64,000 nt of DNA, taken from assembly GCA_003480725.1 (NCBI GenBank), contig QUJQ01000001.1, positions 496,001 through 560,000 of the forward strand. Direction: 5' to 3'. The position numbers and the translations under genes are program-made. The notes below the pieces were generated by a model, which saw only the letters and a program-made list of their open reading frames with translations, did no database searches and was not told where the DNA came from. Below, piece by piece: positions 8,501 through 17,788 of this stretch (the first letter of the stretch is position 1; each line of letters starts with the position of its first letter). Source of the DNA: Clostridiaceae bacterium AM27-36LB (GTDB lineage Bacteria; Bacillota; Clostridia; Lachnospirales; Lachnospiraceae).

Positions 8501-8685
8501 GTTGTATCCATGAAGAAAGGGATGGTGAGCACAAAAATTAAGTACATAATTAGTCCACTGCACGGACCCAAATCGGGTGATAACTCCCGGACATTTATTG
8601 CGGTGTCGTTAAAGTCGGCAAGGGAAAGGCAGTGATACATGATAGGACTGCAGCAGGCAGTCATGTGTCGCATATAAACACTATC

Positions 8686-8734
8686 AGGTAACAGAAAACA
8701 GGCTCAGGAAAGGGTCTCATTCTGTTACCTTTTT
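8686..8734 (+). terminator. Second leader hairpin/terminator
   Basis: AGGTAACAGAA (8686-8696) pairs perfectly with TTCTGTTACCT (8720-8730), followed by TTTT. It sits 52 bases before the DUF4430 gene. The stretch 8500-8685 has more pairing (for example GACTGC/GCAGTC near 8647-8663) but no family I can name. The leader may hold a second control step. Confidence 0.6.
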
Positions 8735-8785
8735 ATATGCCTAAATTTTCAGAAAATTCTGATAAATAAGAAAGGAAGAAAGATC

Positions 8786-9715
8786 ATGAAACAGATGATA
8801 CATAAAAAGTTTATACGTACTGTTACAGTCTGGATGTTACTTCTGGCTATGGGATTGTCCGTAACAGGATGTGATCAGGCAGCCGCTATCGGTGGATCTC
8901 AGTCATTGGATATTGACTACGTGGGTGGAGACGGAGAGATCACAGAAGACGAAGTCACTGCCAAGAGTGAAAGCCCCATGGAGTGGTTGAAGAAGAAGTT
9001 GTCCGGAGACAAGAAAAAAGCCGGTGTCAATGGCCGTGAGGACATCTCCCGGTTCAGCGATGACGCCAGTGTGCAGCAGCTGTACGGCCTCAAGGATGAT
9101 TCTGATACACAGTCTGGCAATGATGTGGCAAAGACAGCAGACAGTACCGATGAGTCAGAACAGAATCAGGATACGATCCAGATCGACCAGAAGGATAACA
9201 AGAAGGGAACCGTCGATCTGCCGCTGGAGGATAATTCTGGCAGTGATAGTAACAGCAATAAAAATAACAATACTACTCAGAAACATACCGTTACCTACAC
9301 CATCCGCTGTGATACCGCAGTGGCAAATGGAATGGCGCAGGATCCCAAGTGGGCGGGCATCGTACCGGCAAGTGGAGTGATCCTGCCGGTGATCACCATG
9401 GAGTTTGAGCCGGGCGAGACCGTATTTGATCTACTCTGCCGGATCCGTGATACCTACAAGCTTCAGATGGAGTATCGAGGTTCCGATGGTGGACAGTATG
9501 TATCCGGTATCAACAACCTGTATGAATTTGACGGCGGCCGCTGGAGCGGCTGGATGTACTGTGTAAATGGCTGGTATCCCAACTACTACTGCGGTGCTTA
9601 TCAGGTAAAGGATGGCGATGTCATCGAATGGAACTACACTTGTGACCTGGGTTGTGACCTGGAGAACGGTGATCCCAATGGCTATGGAAAAGACTGGAAG
9701 GATAATCACAAATAA
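8786..9715 (+). CDS. DUF4430 lipoprotein, probable corrinoid-capture protein
   Basis: The 309-residue protein starts with a lipoprotein signal peptide ending in a lipobox, SVTGC with Cys29, so it should be anchored to the outer face of the membrane. Residues 30-165 are an acidic, Asn/Ser/Asp-rich linker. The C-terminal part (about 170-300) is a DUF4430 (transcobalamin-like C-terminal) domain: FEPGETVFDLLCRIRD, YVSGINNLYEFDGG, SGWMYCVNGWYPNYYCGAYQVKDGDVIEWNYTCDLG. This domain forms the beta half of animal transcobalamin and intrinsic factor. With the cobalamin riboswitch upstream and an ECF transporter right after it (17-bp gap), the likely job is binding corrinoids at the surface for import. 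Ligand binding is inferred. Confidence 0.88.
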   Translation: MKQMIHKKFIRTVTVWMLLLAMGLSVTGCDQAAAIGGSQSLDIDYVGGDGEITEDEVTAKSESPMEWLKKKLSGDKKKAGVNGREDISRFSDDASVQQLYGLKDDSDTQSGNDVAKTADSTDESEQNQDTIQIDQKDNKKGTVDLPLEDNSGSDSNSNKNNNTTQKHTVTYTIRCDTAVANGMAQDPKWAGIVPASGVILPVITMEFEPGETVFDLLCRIRDTYKLQMEYRGSDGGQYVSGINNLYEFDGGRWSGWMYCVNGWYPNYYCGAYQVKDGDVIEWNYTCDLGCDLENGDPNGYGKDWKDNHK

Positions 9716-9732
9716 AAGGAAGATTTGGATAC

Positions 9733-10611
9733 ATGAGATACTTTGAAAATTTACATCCCATCTGCATATTCATTTATTTTGTGGCAGTGATCGGCATGAC
9801 GCTTGCATGCTTTCATCCGATCATGCTGTTCCTGTCACTGACCGGTGCATTCTTTTTTCTGATGCGGATAAAGGGAGGCAAGGGAGCCGGGATGCAGTTG
9901 TGGTTTGTATCATCCATCTTCCTGTTCATTGCGGTGGCAAATCCACTGGTGAACCACAGAGGGGTAACGCTTCTTGGCATGTTCCTCAATCAGTGGATCA
10001 CACTGGAAGCCATTGCCTACGGACTTACCGCAGGCATGTCGCTGGCGGCACTGATCCTGTGGTTCGGCTGCTACAGCGAAGTCATGACCAGTGAGAAGTT
10101 CCTGTATCTCTTTGGCAAGATCGCTCCGGCAAGTGCACTGCTTATCAGTATGGCGCTGCAGCTGGTGCCGAAGCTCAACCGGCAGTTGGGAGAGATCCGG
10201 GAGAGCCAGGAGATGCTCCGCCCGGCAAAGAAAAATTTCGGCGGAAAAGTAGGAACGGCTATCCGGCATACATCCACACTGGTTGGATGGAGCCTGGAGG
10301 GAGCGGTGGAACAGACCGATTCCATGAAGGCAAGAGGATATGGGTTGAAACGAAGAACAACCTTTCATCTGTTCCATTTTGAATCCAGAGACTTCCGGTT
10401 CCTGTGCGGGGTTCTGATCCTCTTTGGAATCTGTGTGATCGCCAGAGCATTCGGACATGGAACCATGGAATTTTATCCGCGGATGGATGCGGTGATCACA
10501 GGACAGAGCGGTATCGTGCTCTACATCCTGTTTGGCGTGCTGGCATATCTGCCGGCGATCTTAGAAGGAAAGGAGGCTCTGGTATGGCGTTATTACGGTT
10601 TGACAAAGTAA
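9733..10611 (+). CDS. ecfT: ECF transporter transmembrane T component
   Basis: The 292-residue integral membrane protein is of the EcfT/CbiQ family, which couples ATP hydrolysis in EcfA-A' to substrate release by the S component. Several hydrophobic segments fill residues 10-130. The cytoplasmic coupling helices carry ALQLVPKLNRQLGEIRESQEM and the signature-like TDSMKARGYGLKRRT, equivalent to the A-R-G motif that contacts the ATPases. It sits between the DUF4430 lipoprotein and the EcfA fusion, whose start it overlaps by 28 bp, so translation is probably coupled. A dedicated T gene beside A and S indicates a stand-alone (group I-like) ECF system. Confidence 0.9.
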   Translation: MRYFENLHPICIFIYFVAVIGMTLACFHPIMLFLSLTGAFFFLMRIKGGKGAGMQLWFVSSIFLFIAVANPLVNHRGVTLLGMFLNQWITLEAIAYGLTAGMSLAALILWFGCYSEVMTSEKFLYLFGKIAPASALLISMALQLVPKLNRQLGEIRESQEMLRPAKKNFGGKVGTAIRHTSTLVGWSLEGAVEQTDSMKARGYGLKRRTTFHLFHFESRDFRFLCGVLILFGICVIARAFGHGTMEFYPRMDAVITGQSGIVLYILFGVLAYLPAILEGKEALVWRYYGLTK

Positions 10612-12290
10612 GCTTCGCATATCCCGATGCCGGAAAACGAGCATTGGATCAGGTCTCCTTTTCCATGGAAGAGGGAGAATACATCGTCGTCTGTGGTGAA
10701 TCCGGATGCGGCAAGACAACCCTGCTTCGGCAGGCCAAGCCAGAGATCACTCCGGCAGGTGCAGGAGATGGAACCGTCTACTACCGGGAGCAGCCGCTTA
10801 GTGAAGTGCCGGAGCTTACATCAGCCATGGAGATCGGTTATGTACAGCAGAACCCGGATAACCAGATCGTCACAGATTATGTGTGGCATGAGCTGGCATT
10901 TGGTCTGGAAAATATGGCGCTGCCCACCAGTGTGATCCAGAGAAAGGTCAGTGAGATGGCGAGCTTCTTCGGAATGGAAGAGTGGTTCCGGAAGAAGACT
11001 TCGGAGCTTTCCGGCGGCCAGAAGCAGATGCTGAACCTGGCATCGATTATGGCCATGAACCCAAAGCTTCTTATATTAGATGAACCAACTTCTATGCTGG
11101 ATCCGCTGGCGGCGAGAAACCTGCTGGATACAGTTGCCCGGATCAACCGGGAGCTGGGAGTGGCAGTGCTCCTGTGCGAGCATCGGCTGGAAGATGTGTT
11201 CCAGCGGGCAGACCGGGTGCTCTTGATGAAGCAGGGTGCGGTACTGGCAGACGATACGCCGGAGAATCTGACCTTCACCTTACAGAAGGATCCGACTGCA
11301 TCCCGCATCTATTTAGGACTTCCGGGGGCTGCACGGATCTTCGGGGAACTGCAGCAGAAAGGTGTCTGTCCAACGAACAAAAAACTTCCATTAAGTATCC
11401 GGGATGCCAGACATGTGTTAAAAGAACTGGATCTGCCATTTGAAAAAGTGAAAGCTGAACCGGAGAAGAGAACAGAAGCAGCAAAATCCAACAAAGAGAA
11501 ACCAGCTCTGGAAGGTAAGGAACTTTGGTTCCGCTATGATGAAAAAGGAAAAGACATCCTACGGGGACTGAACCTGTCCGTACAGCGAGGAGAACTCTTA
11601 GCTCTGCTCGGTGGAAACGGAGCCGGAAAGAGTACATTACTTCGGATCTTGTGTGGGCTTAAAAAGCCTTTTCGGGGGAAAGTGAAGAAGGACAAGGAGA
11701 TGCGTCTTGCCATGCTTCCCCAGAGTCCCCAGGCGTTATTCGTCTATGACAGTGTCTGGGAAGATCTCCTGGATGCAGCCAAGCAGGGACGGGGAGCAAG
11801 ATTTGTAGATAAAGTACAGGGAAATGCAGAGGCCGCAGCGGAACGGGCAAGGGAAGTTGCAGCGAAGCTGGAACTGACGGACAAGCTTACCTCCCACCCG
11901 TTTGATTTAAGCGGCGGAGAATTGCAAAGGGCTGCAATCGGAAAGCTTCTTCTGCAGGATGCAGATATCCTTCTCTTGGATGAACCGACCAAAGGACTGG
12001 ATGCGTATCTGAAACAGGAACTGGCGGGGATCTTAAAGAAGCTGACGGAAGAAGGGATCACCATGCTGATGGTGACACATGACCTGGAGTTTGCGGCATC
12101 ATACGCAGACCGATGTGCACTTCTCTTTGATGGTCGTATCACATCAGAAGAAGAGCCGCATGCGTTCTTTACGGGCAACCGGTTCTATACGACTACGGCA
12201 GGATTGATTGCAGAAGGATATTTGCCGGGAGCCATCACTTGTGGGGAGGTGATCGCCGGATGCGAAAAAGCATACGCGAAGAAGATGTAA
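10584..12290 (+). CDS. ECF transporter ATPase, fused A-A' subunits
   Basis: The 568-residue cytoplasmic protein carries two complete ABC ATPase domains in one chain. Domain 1 has Walker A GESGCGKTT (residues 38-46), signature LSGGQKQ and Walker B LLILDEPTSMLD. Domain 2 has Walker A GGNGAGKST (about 346), signature LSGGELQRAAIGK and Walker B ILLLDEPTKGLD. The two domains correspond to EcfA and EcfA', usually separate genes. I chose ATG 10584 (MALLRFDKVSFAYPD) because it follows AAAGGAGG and matches the usual ABC start, although the frame is open upstream through ecfT. The linker (about 270-320) is charged. It powers the ECF importer with the T and S genes on either side. Confidence 0.92.
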   Translation: MALLRFDKVSFAYPDAGKRALDQVSFSMEEGEYIVVCGESGCGKTTLLRQAKPEITPAGAGDGTVYYREQPLSEVPELTSAMEIGYVQQNPDNQIVTDYVWHELAFGLENMALPTSVIQRKVSEMASFFGMEEWFRKKTSELSGGQKQMLNLASIMAMNPKLLILDEPTSMLDPLAARNLLDTVARINRELGVAVLLCEHRLEDVFQRADRVLLMKQGAVLADDTPENLTFTLQKDPTASRIYLGLPGAARIFGELQQKGVCPTNKKLPLSIRDARHVLKELDLPFEKVKAEPEKRTEAAKSNKEKPALEGKELWFRYDEKGKDILRGLNLSVQRGELLALLGGNGAGKSTLLRILCGLKKPFRGKVKKDKEMRLAMLPQSPQALFVYDSVWEDLLDAAKQGRGARFVDKVQGNAEAAAERAREVAAKLELTDKLTSHPFDLSGGELQRAAIGKLLLQDADILLLDEPTKGLDAYLKQELAGILKKLTEEGITMLMVTHDLEFAASYADRCALLFDGRITSEEEPHAFFTGNRFYTTTAGLIAEGYLPGAITCGEVIAGCEKAYAKKM

Positions 12291-13240
12291 GATCCTCCGC
12301 ACAGCAGGAAGACAGGAAAGATGTAGAGACAGTTGACGCCACTGTCGTTTCAGAAGTAAAGAGTGAAAAGAAACGGCTTCGCGATGTCTTTGTAAGTCCG
12401 GGAACCCGGAAAGCAGCCCTGGTTATTACAGTGGTACTTCCAGTGCTCCTTGGCGCTTATGCCTGGTTTATGAATGTCCGTCCGCCTCTTCATGTGAAAA
12501 GTGAGTGGACATTCCGGGATACGCTGATCCAGAACTCAGACCTCTTTCTGTCGTTTGTATTCCTGATTGTATCGGCATTGCCTTTCTATCTGGTATTTGA
12601 CAAAAAGAAGCAGGTGAAGCCAAGGGAATTGACACCCATTGCCCTGATGGCAGCTTTGTGTGTGGTTGGAAGGGCGGCATTTTCCATTGTACCGTTTCCA
12701 AACTTTAAGCCGGTCAGTGCCATCATTATTATCACAGCTCTGGCATTTGGCCCGGAGGCAGGATATCTGACCGGAGCACTGGCGGCGATCTTAAGCAATT
12801 TCCTGTTCGGTCAGGGACCATGGACCCCATGGCAGATGTTCTGCTGGGGACTTATTGGATTTCTGGCAGGCGTCTTCAACCGGATGGGAGTGTTCGGTCC
12901 GGTGGGACAAGAGAATGCCAATGACCATGGCAGGCGGAGACACTCCATAACATTGAGCGTCTTTGGGATGGCTATGGGATTCCTGTATGGATGGATCATG
13001 AATCTGTTCTACATTACCGGATATATCCGGCCGGTCAACTGGCATACGGTAGCCGCGGCCTATGTGTCCAGCTTCTTCTTTGAGCTGGGACATGGAACCT
13101 GTACGGCCATGGTGTTATGGCTGGTAGGGGAAGCATGGGTACGGAAGTTATTGCGGATCAAGAAAAAATTTGGGCTGACAGGAGAAGCAAGGCGCTATGA
13201 GCTGCCGTCTTCCAGATTCGGTCCGGAGGGAGAACCATGA
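12260..13240 (+). CDS. ECF transporter S component, probable cobalamin specificity subunit
   Basis: The 326-residue protein has a charged N-terminal extension (residues 1-50) followed by about seven hydrophobic segments. Typical S-component features include ELTPIALMAALCVVGRAAF, the SAIIIITALAFGPEAGYLTGALAAILSNFLFGQGPWTPWQM stretch and a GFLAGVF helix. It resembles the CbrT-type group of S components. The ATG follows GGGGAGGTGATC; the start lies inside the end of the EcfA gene and the stop overlaps the next ABC gene by 4 bp, so translation is coupled. Given the riboswitch and DUF4430 gene, cobalamin or another corrinoid is the likely substrate. The family assignment is strong and the ligand is inferred. 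Confidence 0.82.
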   Translation: MRKSIREEDVRSSAQQEDRKDVETVDATVVSEVKSEKKRLRDVFVSPGTRKAALVITVVLPVLLGAYAWFMNVRPPLHVKSEWTFRDTLIQNSDLFLSFVFLIVSALPFYLVFDKKKQVKPRELTPIALMAALCVVGRAAFSIVPFPNFKPVSAIIIITALAFGPEAGYLTGALAAILSNFLFGQGPWTPWQMFCWGLIGFLAGVFNRMGVFGPVGQENANDHGRRRHSITLSVFGMAMGFLYGWIMNLFYITGYIRPVNWHTVAAAYVSSFFFELGHGTCTAMVLWLVGEAWVRKLLRIKKKFGLTGEARRYELPSSRFGPEGEP

Positions 13241-13920
13241 ATGTAATTGAAACGATCAATCTGCAGAAGCATTACCATATTGGTGACAACAGCGTCCTTG
13301 CAGTGGACGGCATTGATCTGAATGTGAAGGAAGGCGAGTTCGTCTGTATCAGCGGACGAAGCGGTTCCGGAAAGTCAACGCTTCTGAGTCTCTTGGCGGG
13401 GCTTGAGAGTCCCACTGGCGGAGAGGTACGGCTGCTGGGACAGCATCTGGAAGAGATGAACGAGCAGGAACGGGGACGGTTCCGCAGAGCACACATCGGA
13501 TTTATCTTCCAGGCATACAACCTGTTGCCTCAGTTTAATGCCTGGGAAAATGTGGCAGTCCCTCTGGAGATTCGTGGGATCCCGCTGCAGGAACGAAAAG
13601 AGAAGGCCATGGAAGCTTTGGAGATGGTAGGGCTTACCGATCATGCGGAACACCGGCCTACAGAGATGTCCGGAGGTCAGCAGCAGCGTATCAGTATTGC
13701 AAGGGCCATCATCACAAGACCGGATATCGTCTTTGCAGATGAGCCAACCGGAAACCTGGATACCAGGACTGGTACAGAGATCATGAGCCTTCTGACAGAT
13801 TTATTTAGAAGATGGGGCACTACATTTCTTGTAGTCAGCCATGATGAAGATATGCACCGTTACACAGACCGGGAGATCCGGCTTAAGGACGGCAAAATAG
13901 AAAAGGTAATTGTTCAGTAA
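13237..13920 (+). CDS. ABC ATPase, MacB/LolD type
   Basis: The 227-residue ATPase has Walker A SGRSGSGKST (about 40-49), Q-loop FQAYNLLPQF, signature MSGGQQQRISIARAI, Walker B IVFADEPTGNLD and the H-loop SHDEDMHR. This combination, especially EPTGNLD, marks the MacB/LolD/FtsE branch, which works with FtsX-type permeases in mechanotransmission or export rather than import. It overlaps the S-component stop by 4 bp. The likely partner is the FtsX-fold permease at 16102. Its place inside the cobalamin operon suggests a surface-assembly or substrate-handling role, which is inference. Confidence 0.9.
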   Translation: MNVIETINLQKHYHIGDNSVLAVDGIDLNVKEGEFVCISGRSGSGKSTLLSLLAGLESPTGGEVRLLGQHLEEMNEQERGRFRRAHIGFIFQAYNLLPQFNAWENVAVPLEIRGIPLQERKEKAMEALEMVGLTDHAEHRPTEMSGGQQQRISIARAIITRPDIVFADEPTGNLDTRTGTEIMSLLTDLFRRWGTTFLVVSHDEDMHRYTDREIRLKDGKIEKVIVQ

Positions 13921-14068
13921 TAGAACGGTTACTTACAGAATCCATACCAACTTAGTTTTGTTGACAGGGTTTTGTACTCCTGGATCACTTTCTTACACTT
14001 TCAGCAGAAAGCGTTTCAGGCAGAAAGGAATTGCAATTCAAAAATACCTAAAGGGAGGAAAGTTAAGA

Positions 14069-16102
14069 ATGAAATCACCAGTCATCAAGCGTCTGCTTCC
14101 TCTGGCACTGGCACTGTGCCTGACCTGTGGCAGCGGCCTGAATGTGTCTGCCACAGAGGCATCTGCAGCAGCACAGACAGAAGAGACACAGACAACCGAA
14201 GAGAATGCAGACGGGGCTGTGGCACAGGAAAATACCCAGACCGCAACGCAGGAGACCACCAGCACCGGAACATCCGGAAGCACTACCACAAGTGGCAGTA
14301 CTTCCACTGGTGGAAGCAGCACCACAAGTGGAAGCAGCACGAACAGCACCAATGTAAAGGTTACCCCAAGTAATGCCAATGCACTGCTTCTGATGGATGC
14401 GGGAGCACAGTCACCGAAAGCAGTTCCGGGTCAGGAAGTAGAAGTGGTACTGACTCTGGCTGTGAACCGGGAATATCTCCCCAGTGAGAAATATGTACTC
14501 CGCAACATCACGATCCAGCCGGATATTCCTAAGGAGTCCACCAAGGACACCTGGCCCTTTGACATCATCGATGCCAGCAAGGTAAGACATTTGGATGACA
14601 TGAGTTACAACAGCACCGCTGAGGTGTGGTACAAGTTCTCTGTTTCCCAGTTTGCCAAGGAAGGTGTTTACCCCATCAACTTCAAGGTAAATGCAACTGT
14701 CTGGAGACAGGACAGTGTCAACGGAACTGATATCACCGAAGATGTAGAATTTGCCCTGAAGGTGTTCCTGACGGTGACAGACAACGGTGATATGTCTGGC
14801 GTAGTCAGCAATATCGGACCGCTGAACGTGGCAGGACGAGAGAACACCGCCATCTCATCCCCGACGGGAAGTCCGGGCGAGACCATCGTTATGAGCATGC
14901 CGATCGTCAATAAGGGCGGCACCCTGGAAAATGTTACCGTATCTCCGGTAGTGACCGGTGATCTGGAGACCTTCCCGTTTGTGGCGCAGGACATCAACTA
15001 CGGCAGAGAACTGGGACGCATGGAAAATGGAACCCGTCAGCAGGTTGACTGGATCTTCACCATCTCCCCGTATGCGACCACCGGAAACAAGATCGTTACC
15101 TTCCGTGCCACCTATGAGGAAAATGGTGTCTACGGCGAATGTACCTTTACCGGATATATCTATGTAAAGAACGGATACACCCAGAATACTGCAGCATCCC
15201 TGATGGTGGAAAATTACACCATGTATGTCAATGATAACCAGGTGGACAACCTGGAGGCAGGCAATGACGCAGTACTGAAAGTAACCTTGAAAAATAATGC
15301 AGCAAAGAATGCAGTCTATAAAACCGTAGCGACCCTGAAGCTTGCAGATTCCACCAGCCTGATCCTGTCACCGGGTTATGCGGACGCAGCCTATGTGCGC
15401 AGTATCCCGGCGGGGCAGACCGCAGAGATCGAGTACCACATCAGTGCAAGAGCTTCCGCAGCAGTGGGACCGAGCACCGCTACCATCGGACTGACCTATG
15501 AGATTTCCGAGAAAGACGGAGCTGTGGCAGGAAGTGCCACCTCTACGATCCAGATCCCGATCAAGCAGCAGATGGATCTGCAGATCGATACTCCGGTAGT
15601 CTATGGTACCCCGGTACAGGATGAGCCGTTGGCAGTATCCCTGAATATCGTAAACCTGGGACGCTCCCGTGCCTATAACGTGCGGGTAGTCGGCATGGAT
15701 GGTATCTACTTGCAGGATTCCTACTTCGGCGGAGACATCCTGGCAGCAGGAACCCTCAATGCAGACTTCCAGGTGATCCCGAACAAATCCGGCAATTACA
15801 CCGGAACCATCGTGGTCCAGTATGAAGATGCGGACGGCGAGCAGTATACCCAGAGCGTAGACCTTCCGCTGGATGCAGCAGATGCAGATGCCATCTCCAC
15901 AGAGGCATTGAGTACCGATGTAGAGACCAATAAAAAGTCCGGTTCTCACTTGTGGGTATGGATCCTGATCCTTCTGATCCTGATCCTGGCAGCAGTTGTT
16001 GGCTGGTACCTTCTTATATATAAGAAGAAACAGCAGACAGCAGAAATTGAGGCAGAAGACGGAGAAGCAGCAGAGCAGTCTGACGGATACGAGGAAGAGT
16101 GA
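14069..16102 (+). CDS. Secreted, membrane-anchored multi-domain protein (COG1361-like)
   Basis: The 677-residue protein has a signal peptide (VIKRLLPLALALCLTCGSGLNVSA), then a Thr/Ser/Gly-rich linker at about 35-100. A series of beta-sandwich domains of the S-layer/CARDB-NEW3 type follows (VPGQEVEVVLTLAVN, GSPGETIVMSMPIVNKGGTLENVTVSP, NLEAGNDAVLKVTLKNNA, EPLAVSLNIVNLGRSRAYNV). It ends with one transmembrane helix (LWVWILILLILILAAVVGWYLL) and a short acidic cytoplasmic tail. I chose ATG 14069 after GGGAGGAAAG. The stop overlaps the permease start (TGATG at 16100-16104), so it probably works in a complex with the MacB-like transporter, as an extracellular adaptor. Its ligand is unknown. Confidence 0.8.
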   Translation: MKSPVIKRLLPLALALCLTCGSGLNVSATEASAAAQTEETQTTEENADGAVAQENTQTATQETTSTGTSGSTTTSGSTSTGGSSTTSGSSTNSTNVKVTPSNANALLLMDAGAQSPKAVPGQEVEVVLTLAVNREYLPSEKYVLRNITIQPDIPKESTKDTWPFDIIDASKVRHLDDMSYNSTAEVWYKFSVSQFAKEGVYPINFKVNATVWRQDSVNGTDITEDVEFALKVFLTVTDNGDMSGVVSNIGPLNVAGRENTAISSPTGSPGETIVMSMPIVNKGGTLENVTVSPVVTGDLETFPFVAQDINYGRELGRMENGTRQQVDWIFTISPYATTGNKIVTFRATYEENGVYGECTFTGYIYVKNGYTQNTAASLMVENYTMYVNDNQVDNLEAGNDAVLKVTLKNNAAKNAVYKTVATLKLADSTSLILSPGYADAAYVRSIPAGQTAEIEYHISARASAAVGPSTATIGLTYEISEKDGAVAGSATSTIQIPIKQQMDLQIDTPVVYGTPVQDEPLAVSLNIVNLGRSRAYNVRVVGMDGIYLQDSYFGGDILAAGTLNADFQVIPNKSGNYTGTIVVQYEDADGEQYTQSVDLPLDAADADAISTEALSTDVETNKKSGSHLWVWILILLILILAAVVGWYLLIYKKKQQTAEIEAEDGEAAEQSDGYEEE

Positions 16103-17772
16103 TGATGAAGAGACAAGTTACGCGGCAGGGGATGAGGACATCTGATCTTCTGCGCACCGGCTGCGTCAATCTCTGGCGACGCAAGACCCGTACCATTCTG
16201 ACGGCAGTATCCATGACTATCGGAGTCATGTGTATCGTGGTACTGATCTCTGTGGGACTTGGCTACGGTCAGTCCTATCAGGAGACGGTGGAAGCCATGG
16301 GAAGCCTGACCAAGATCGATGTATCTGCAGCCCAGAAGATGGATGACAAGCAGAAGACCGCTTTGCTGAATGATAAAGCTGTGGAGAGTATCCGGAAGCT
16401 GGACGGGGTGGAAGCAGTCACCCCGGTGGAACAGTTGACTGGTTACCTTAAGAGCGGAAGCTACATCGGCATGATCAAGCTTTACGGGATTGACTTAAGC
16501 ACTGCAGAGAGCTTCCAGCTTACTCCCGTTGAGGGAGAAGCACCCACAGAAGGACTGAGGCTTCATCCGGAAGTGATGGTCAGTGATGATCTGGCAGCCT
16601 CCTTTGGAGACCCCAACAACAACTGGGCAGACGCGGTGGATGAGGACGGCAATCCGCTGGTGGATGTGATGAACTCCCCCATCAAGCTGACCTTTGACTA
16701 TGACCAGTTAAATGGCAATCAGAAGTCAGATAAAGAGGGACGGGCTACCACCACCGGTACTTTCTATAACCTGGATGTATCAGGCATCTGTTCCAGCCAG
16801 AACAATACCTATTCCACTTCCGGTTTCCTGGATATCACCAGACTTCAGGAATGGAAGAAAGTACAGGCGGATCAGGCAGCACAGAAGAGCAGTGACAGCA
16901 GCAGTTCTTCTTCCAGTAGCAGTTCCTCTTCCGGTAGCAGTACCGGCAGCGGAAGCACCGATACAAATACGAACAATAACAGTACCACGGGAAATACCAC
17001 ATCCGGTACGAACTCGAATAGTACTGATACGAGTGCTAATACGGGCAATACAACAAATACCGGAACGACAAATAACAGCAGCAACAGCACATCCGGAACC
17101 CAGACCAGTGCAGGATCTGCACAGGGAGGCGGTACAAGCAGTTCTGCCACCAACAAAGATACAGAGCGTGCAGCAGTGAATAGCAATACCAGCGGAAGTT
17201 CCTCAAATTCCCGGTCAAATGGTACGAATGCAGCCACGTCTGATACTTATGATCTTGTCTGGGTCAAAGCCGAAAAGGTTAGCGATGTACAGCGGATCTC
17301 CAACCTAATCAAGCAGGCAGGCTTTGAGACATACTCCTTAAATGACATGCTGGAGACCGTCAAGAAGCAGTCCAGACAGATCCAGGGTGTATTGGGAGCT
17401 ATTGGACTGGTGTCCCTGTTGGTAGCCGGTATCGGTGTGGCAAATACCATGATGATGTCCATCAATGAGCGGACTCGCGAGGTCGGAATTCTGAAAGTGC
17501 TGGGAACAGAGTTTTCTGATATTGCAAAACTCTTCCTGACCGAAGCATTCCTTCTGGGACTGGCAGGAGGAATCACCGGTCTGATCCTGAGCCTGTTAAT
17601 GGGGCAGATCATCCCAAGGATGTTCGCGGATATGGATATCCGCTGTGTATTTACCTGGTGGCTGATACTGGGAAGTGTTCTGTTCGCAGGTGTGGTAGCC
17701 CTGATCGCAGCATGGATCCCGGCGAGAAAAGCCATGAATATCAGCCCGAATGAGGCGATCCGAAGCGAATAA
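16102..17772 (+). CDS. MacB/FtsX-family ABC permease with low-complexity insert
   Basis: The 556-residue permease has the MacB layout: one N-terminal membrane helix (RTILTAVSMTIGVMCIVVLISVGL), a large extracellular domain, then three C-terminal helices. The FtsX block GVLGAIGLVSLLVAGIGVANTMMMSINERTREVGILKVLG and the closing IAAWIPARKAMNISPNEAIRSE are standard. An unusual Ser/Thr/Asn/Gly-rich tract of about 110 residues (nt 16890-17230) interrupts the extracellular domain. It looks like a flexible spacer, comparable to the linker in the 14069 protein. Its partner ATPase is the 13237 gene. The ATG overlaps the previous stop. Confidence 0.9.
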   Translation: MMKRQVTRQGMRTSDLLRTGCVNLWRRKTRTILTAVSMTIGVMCIVVLISVGLGYGQSYQETVEAMGSLTKIDVSAAQKMDDKQKTALLNDKAVESIRKLDGVEAVTPVEQLTGYLKSGSYIGMIKLYGIDLSTAESFQLTPVEGEAPTEGLRLHPEVMVSDDLAASFGDPNNNWADAVDEDGNPLVDVMNSPIKLTFDYDQLNGNQKSDKEGRATTTGTFYNLDVSGICSSQNNTYSTSGFLDITRLQEWKKVQADQAAQKSSDSSSSSSSSSSSSGSSTGSGSTDTNTNNNSTTGNTTSGTNSNSTDTSANTGNTTNTGTTNNSSNSTSGTQTSAGSAQGGGTSSSATNKDTERAAVNSNTSGSSSNSRSNGTNAATSDTYDLVWVKAEKVSDVQRISNLIKQAGFETYSLNDMLETVKKQSRQIQGVLGAIGLVSLLVAGIGVANTMMMSINERTREVGILKVLGTEFSDIAKLFLTEAFLLGLAGGITGLILSLLMGQIIPRMFADMDIRCVFTWWLILGSVLFAGVVALIAAWIPARKAMNISPNEAIRSE

Positions 17773-17788
17773 ACAGGAGGCGCAACGG

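Noticed and set aside
8431..8673. Minus-strand open frame of 80 codons with a hydrophobic stretch (GLIMYLIFVLTIPFF)
   Set aside because: It overlaps the 3' part of the cobalamin riboswitch and its terminator, has no ribosome binding site and matches no family; at most a relic.
16872..17237. Long antisense frames rich in Leu/Val opposite the permease linker, and similar ones at 14038-14379
   Set aside because: They are shadows of Ser/Thr/Asn codon repeats in the real genes.
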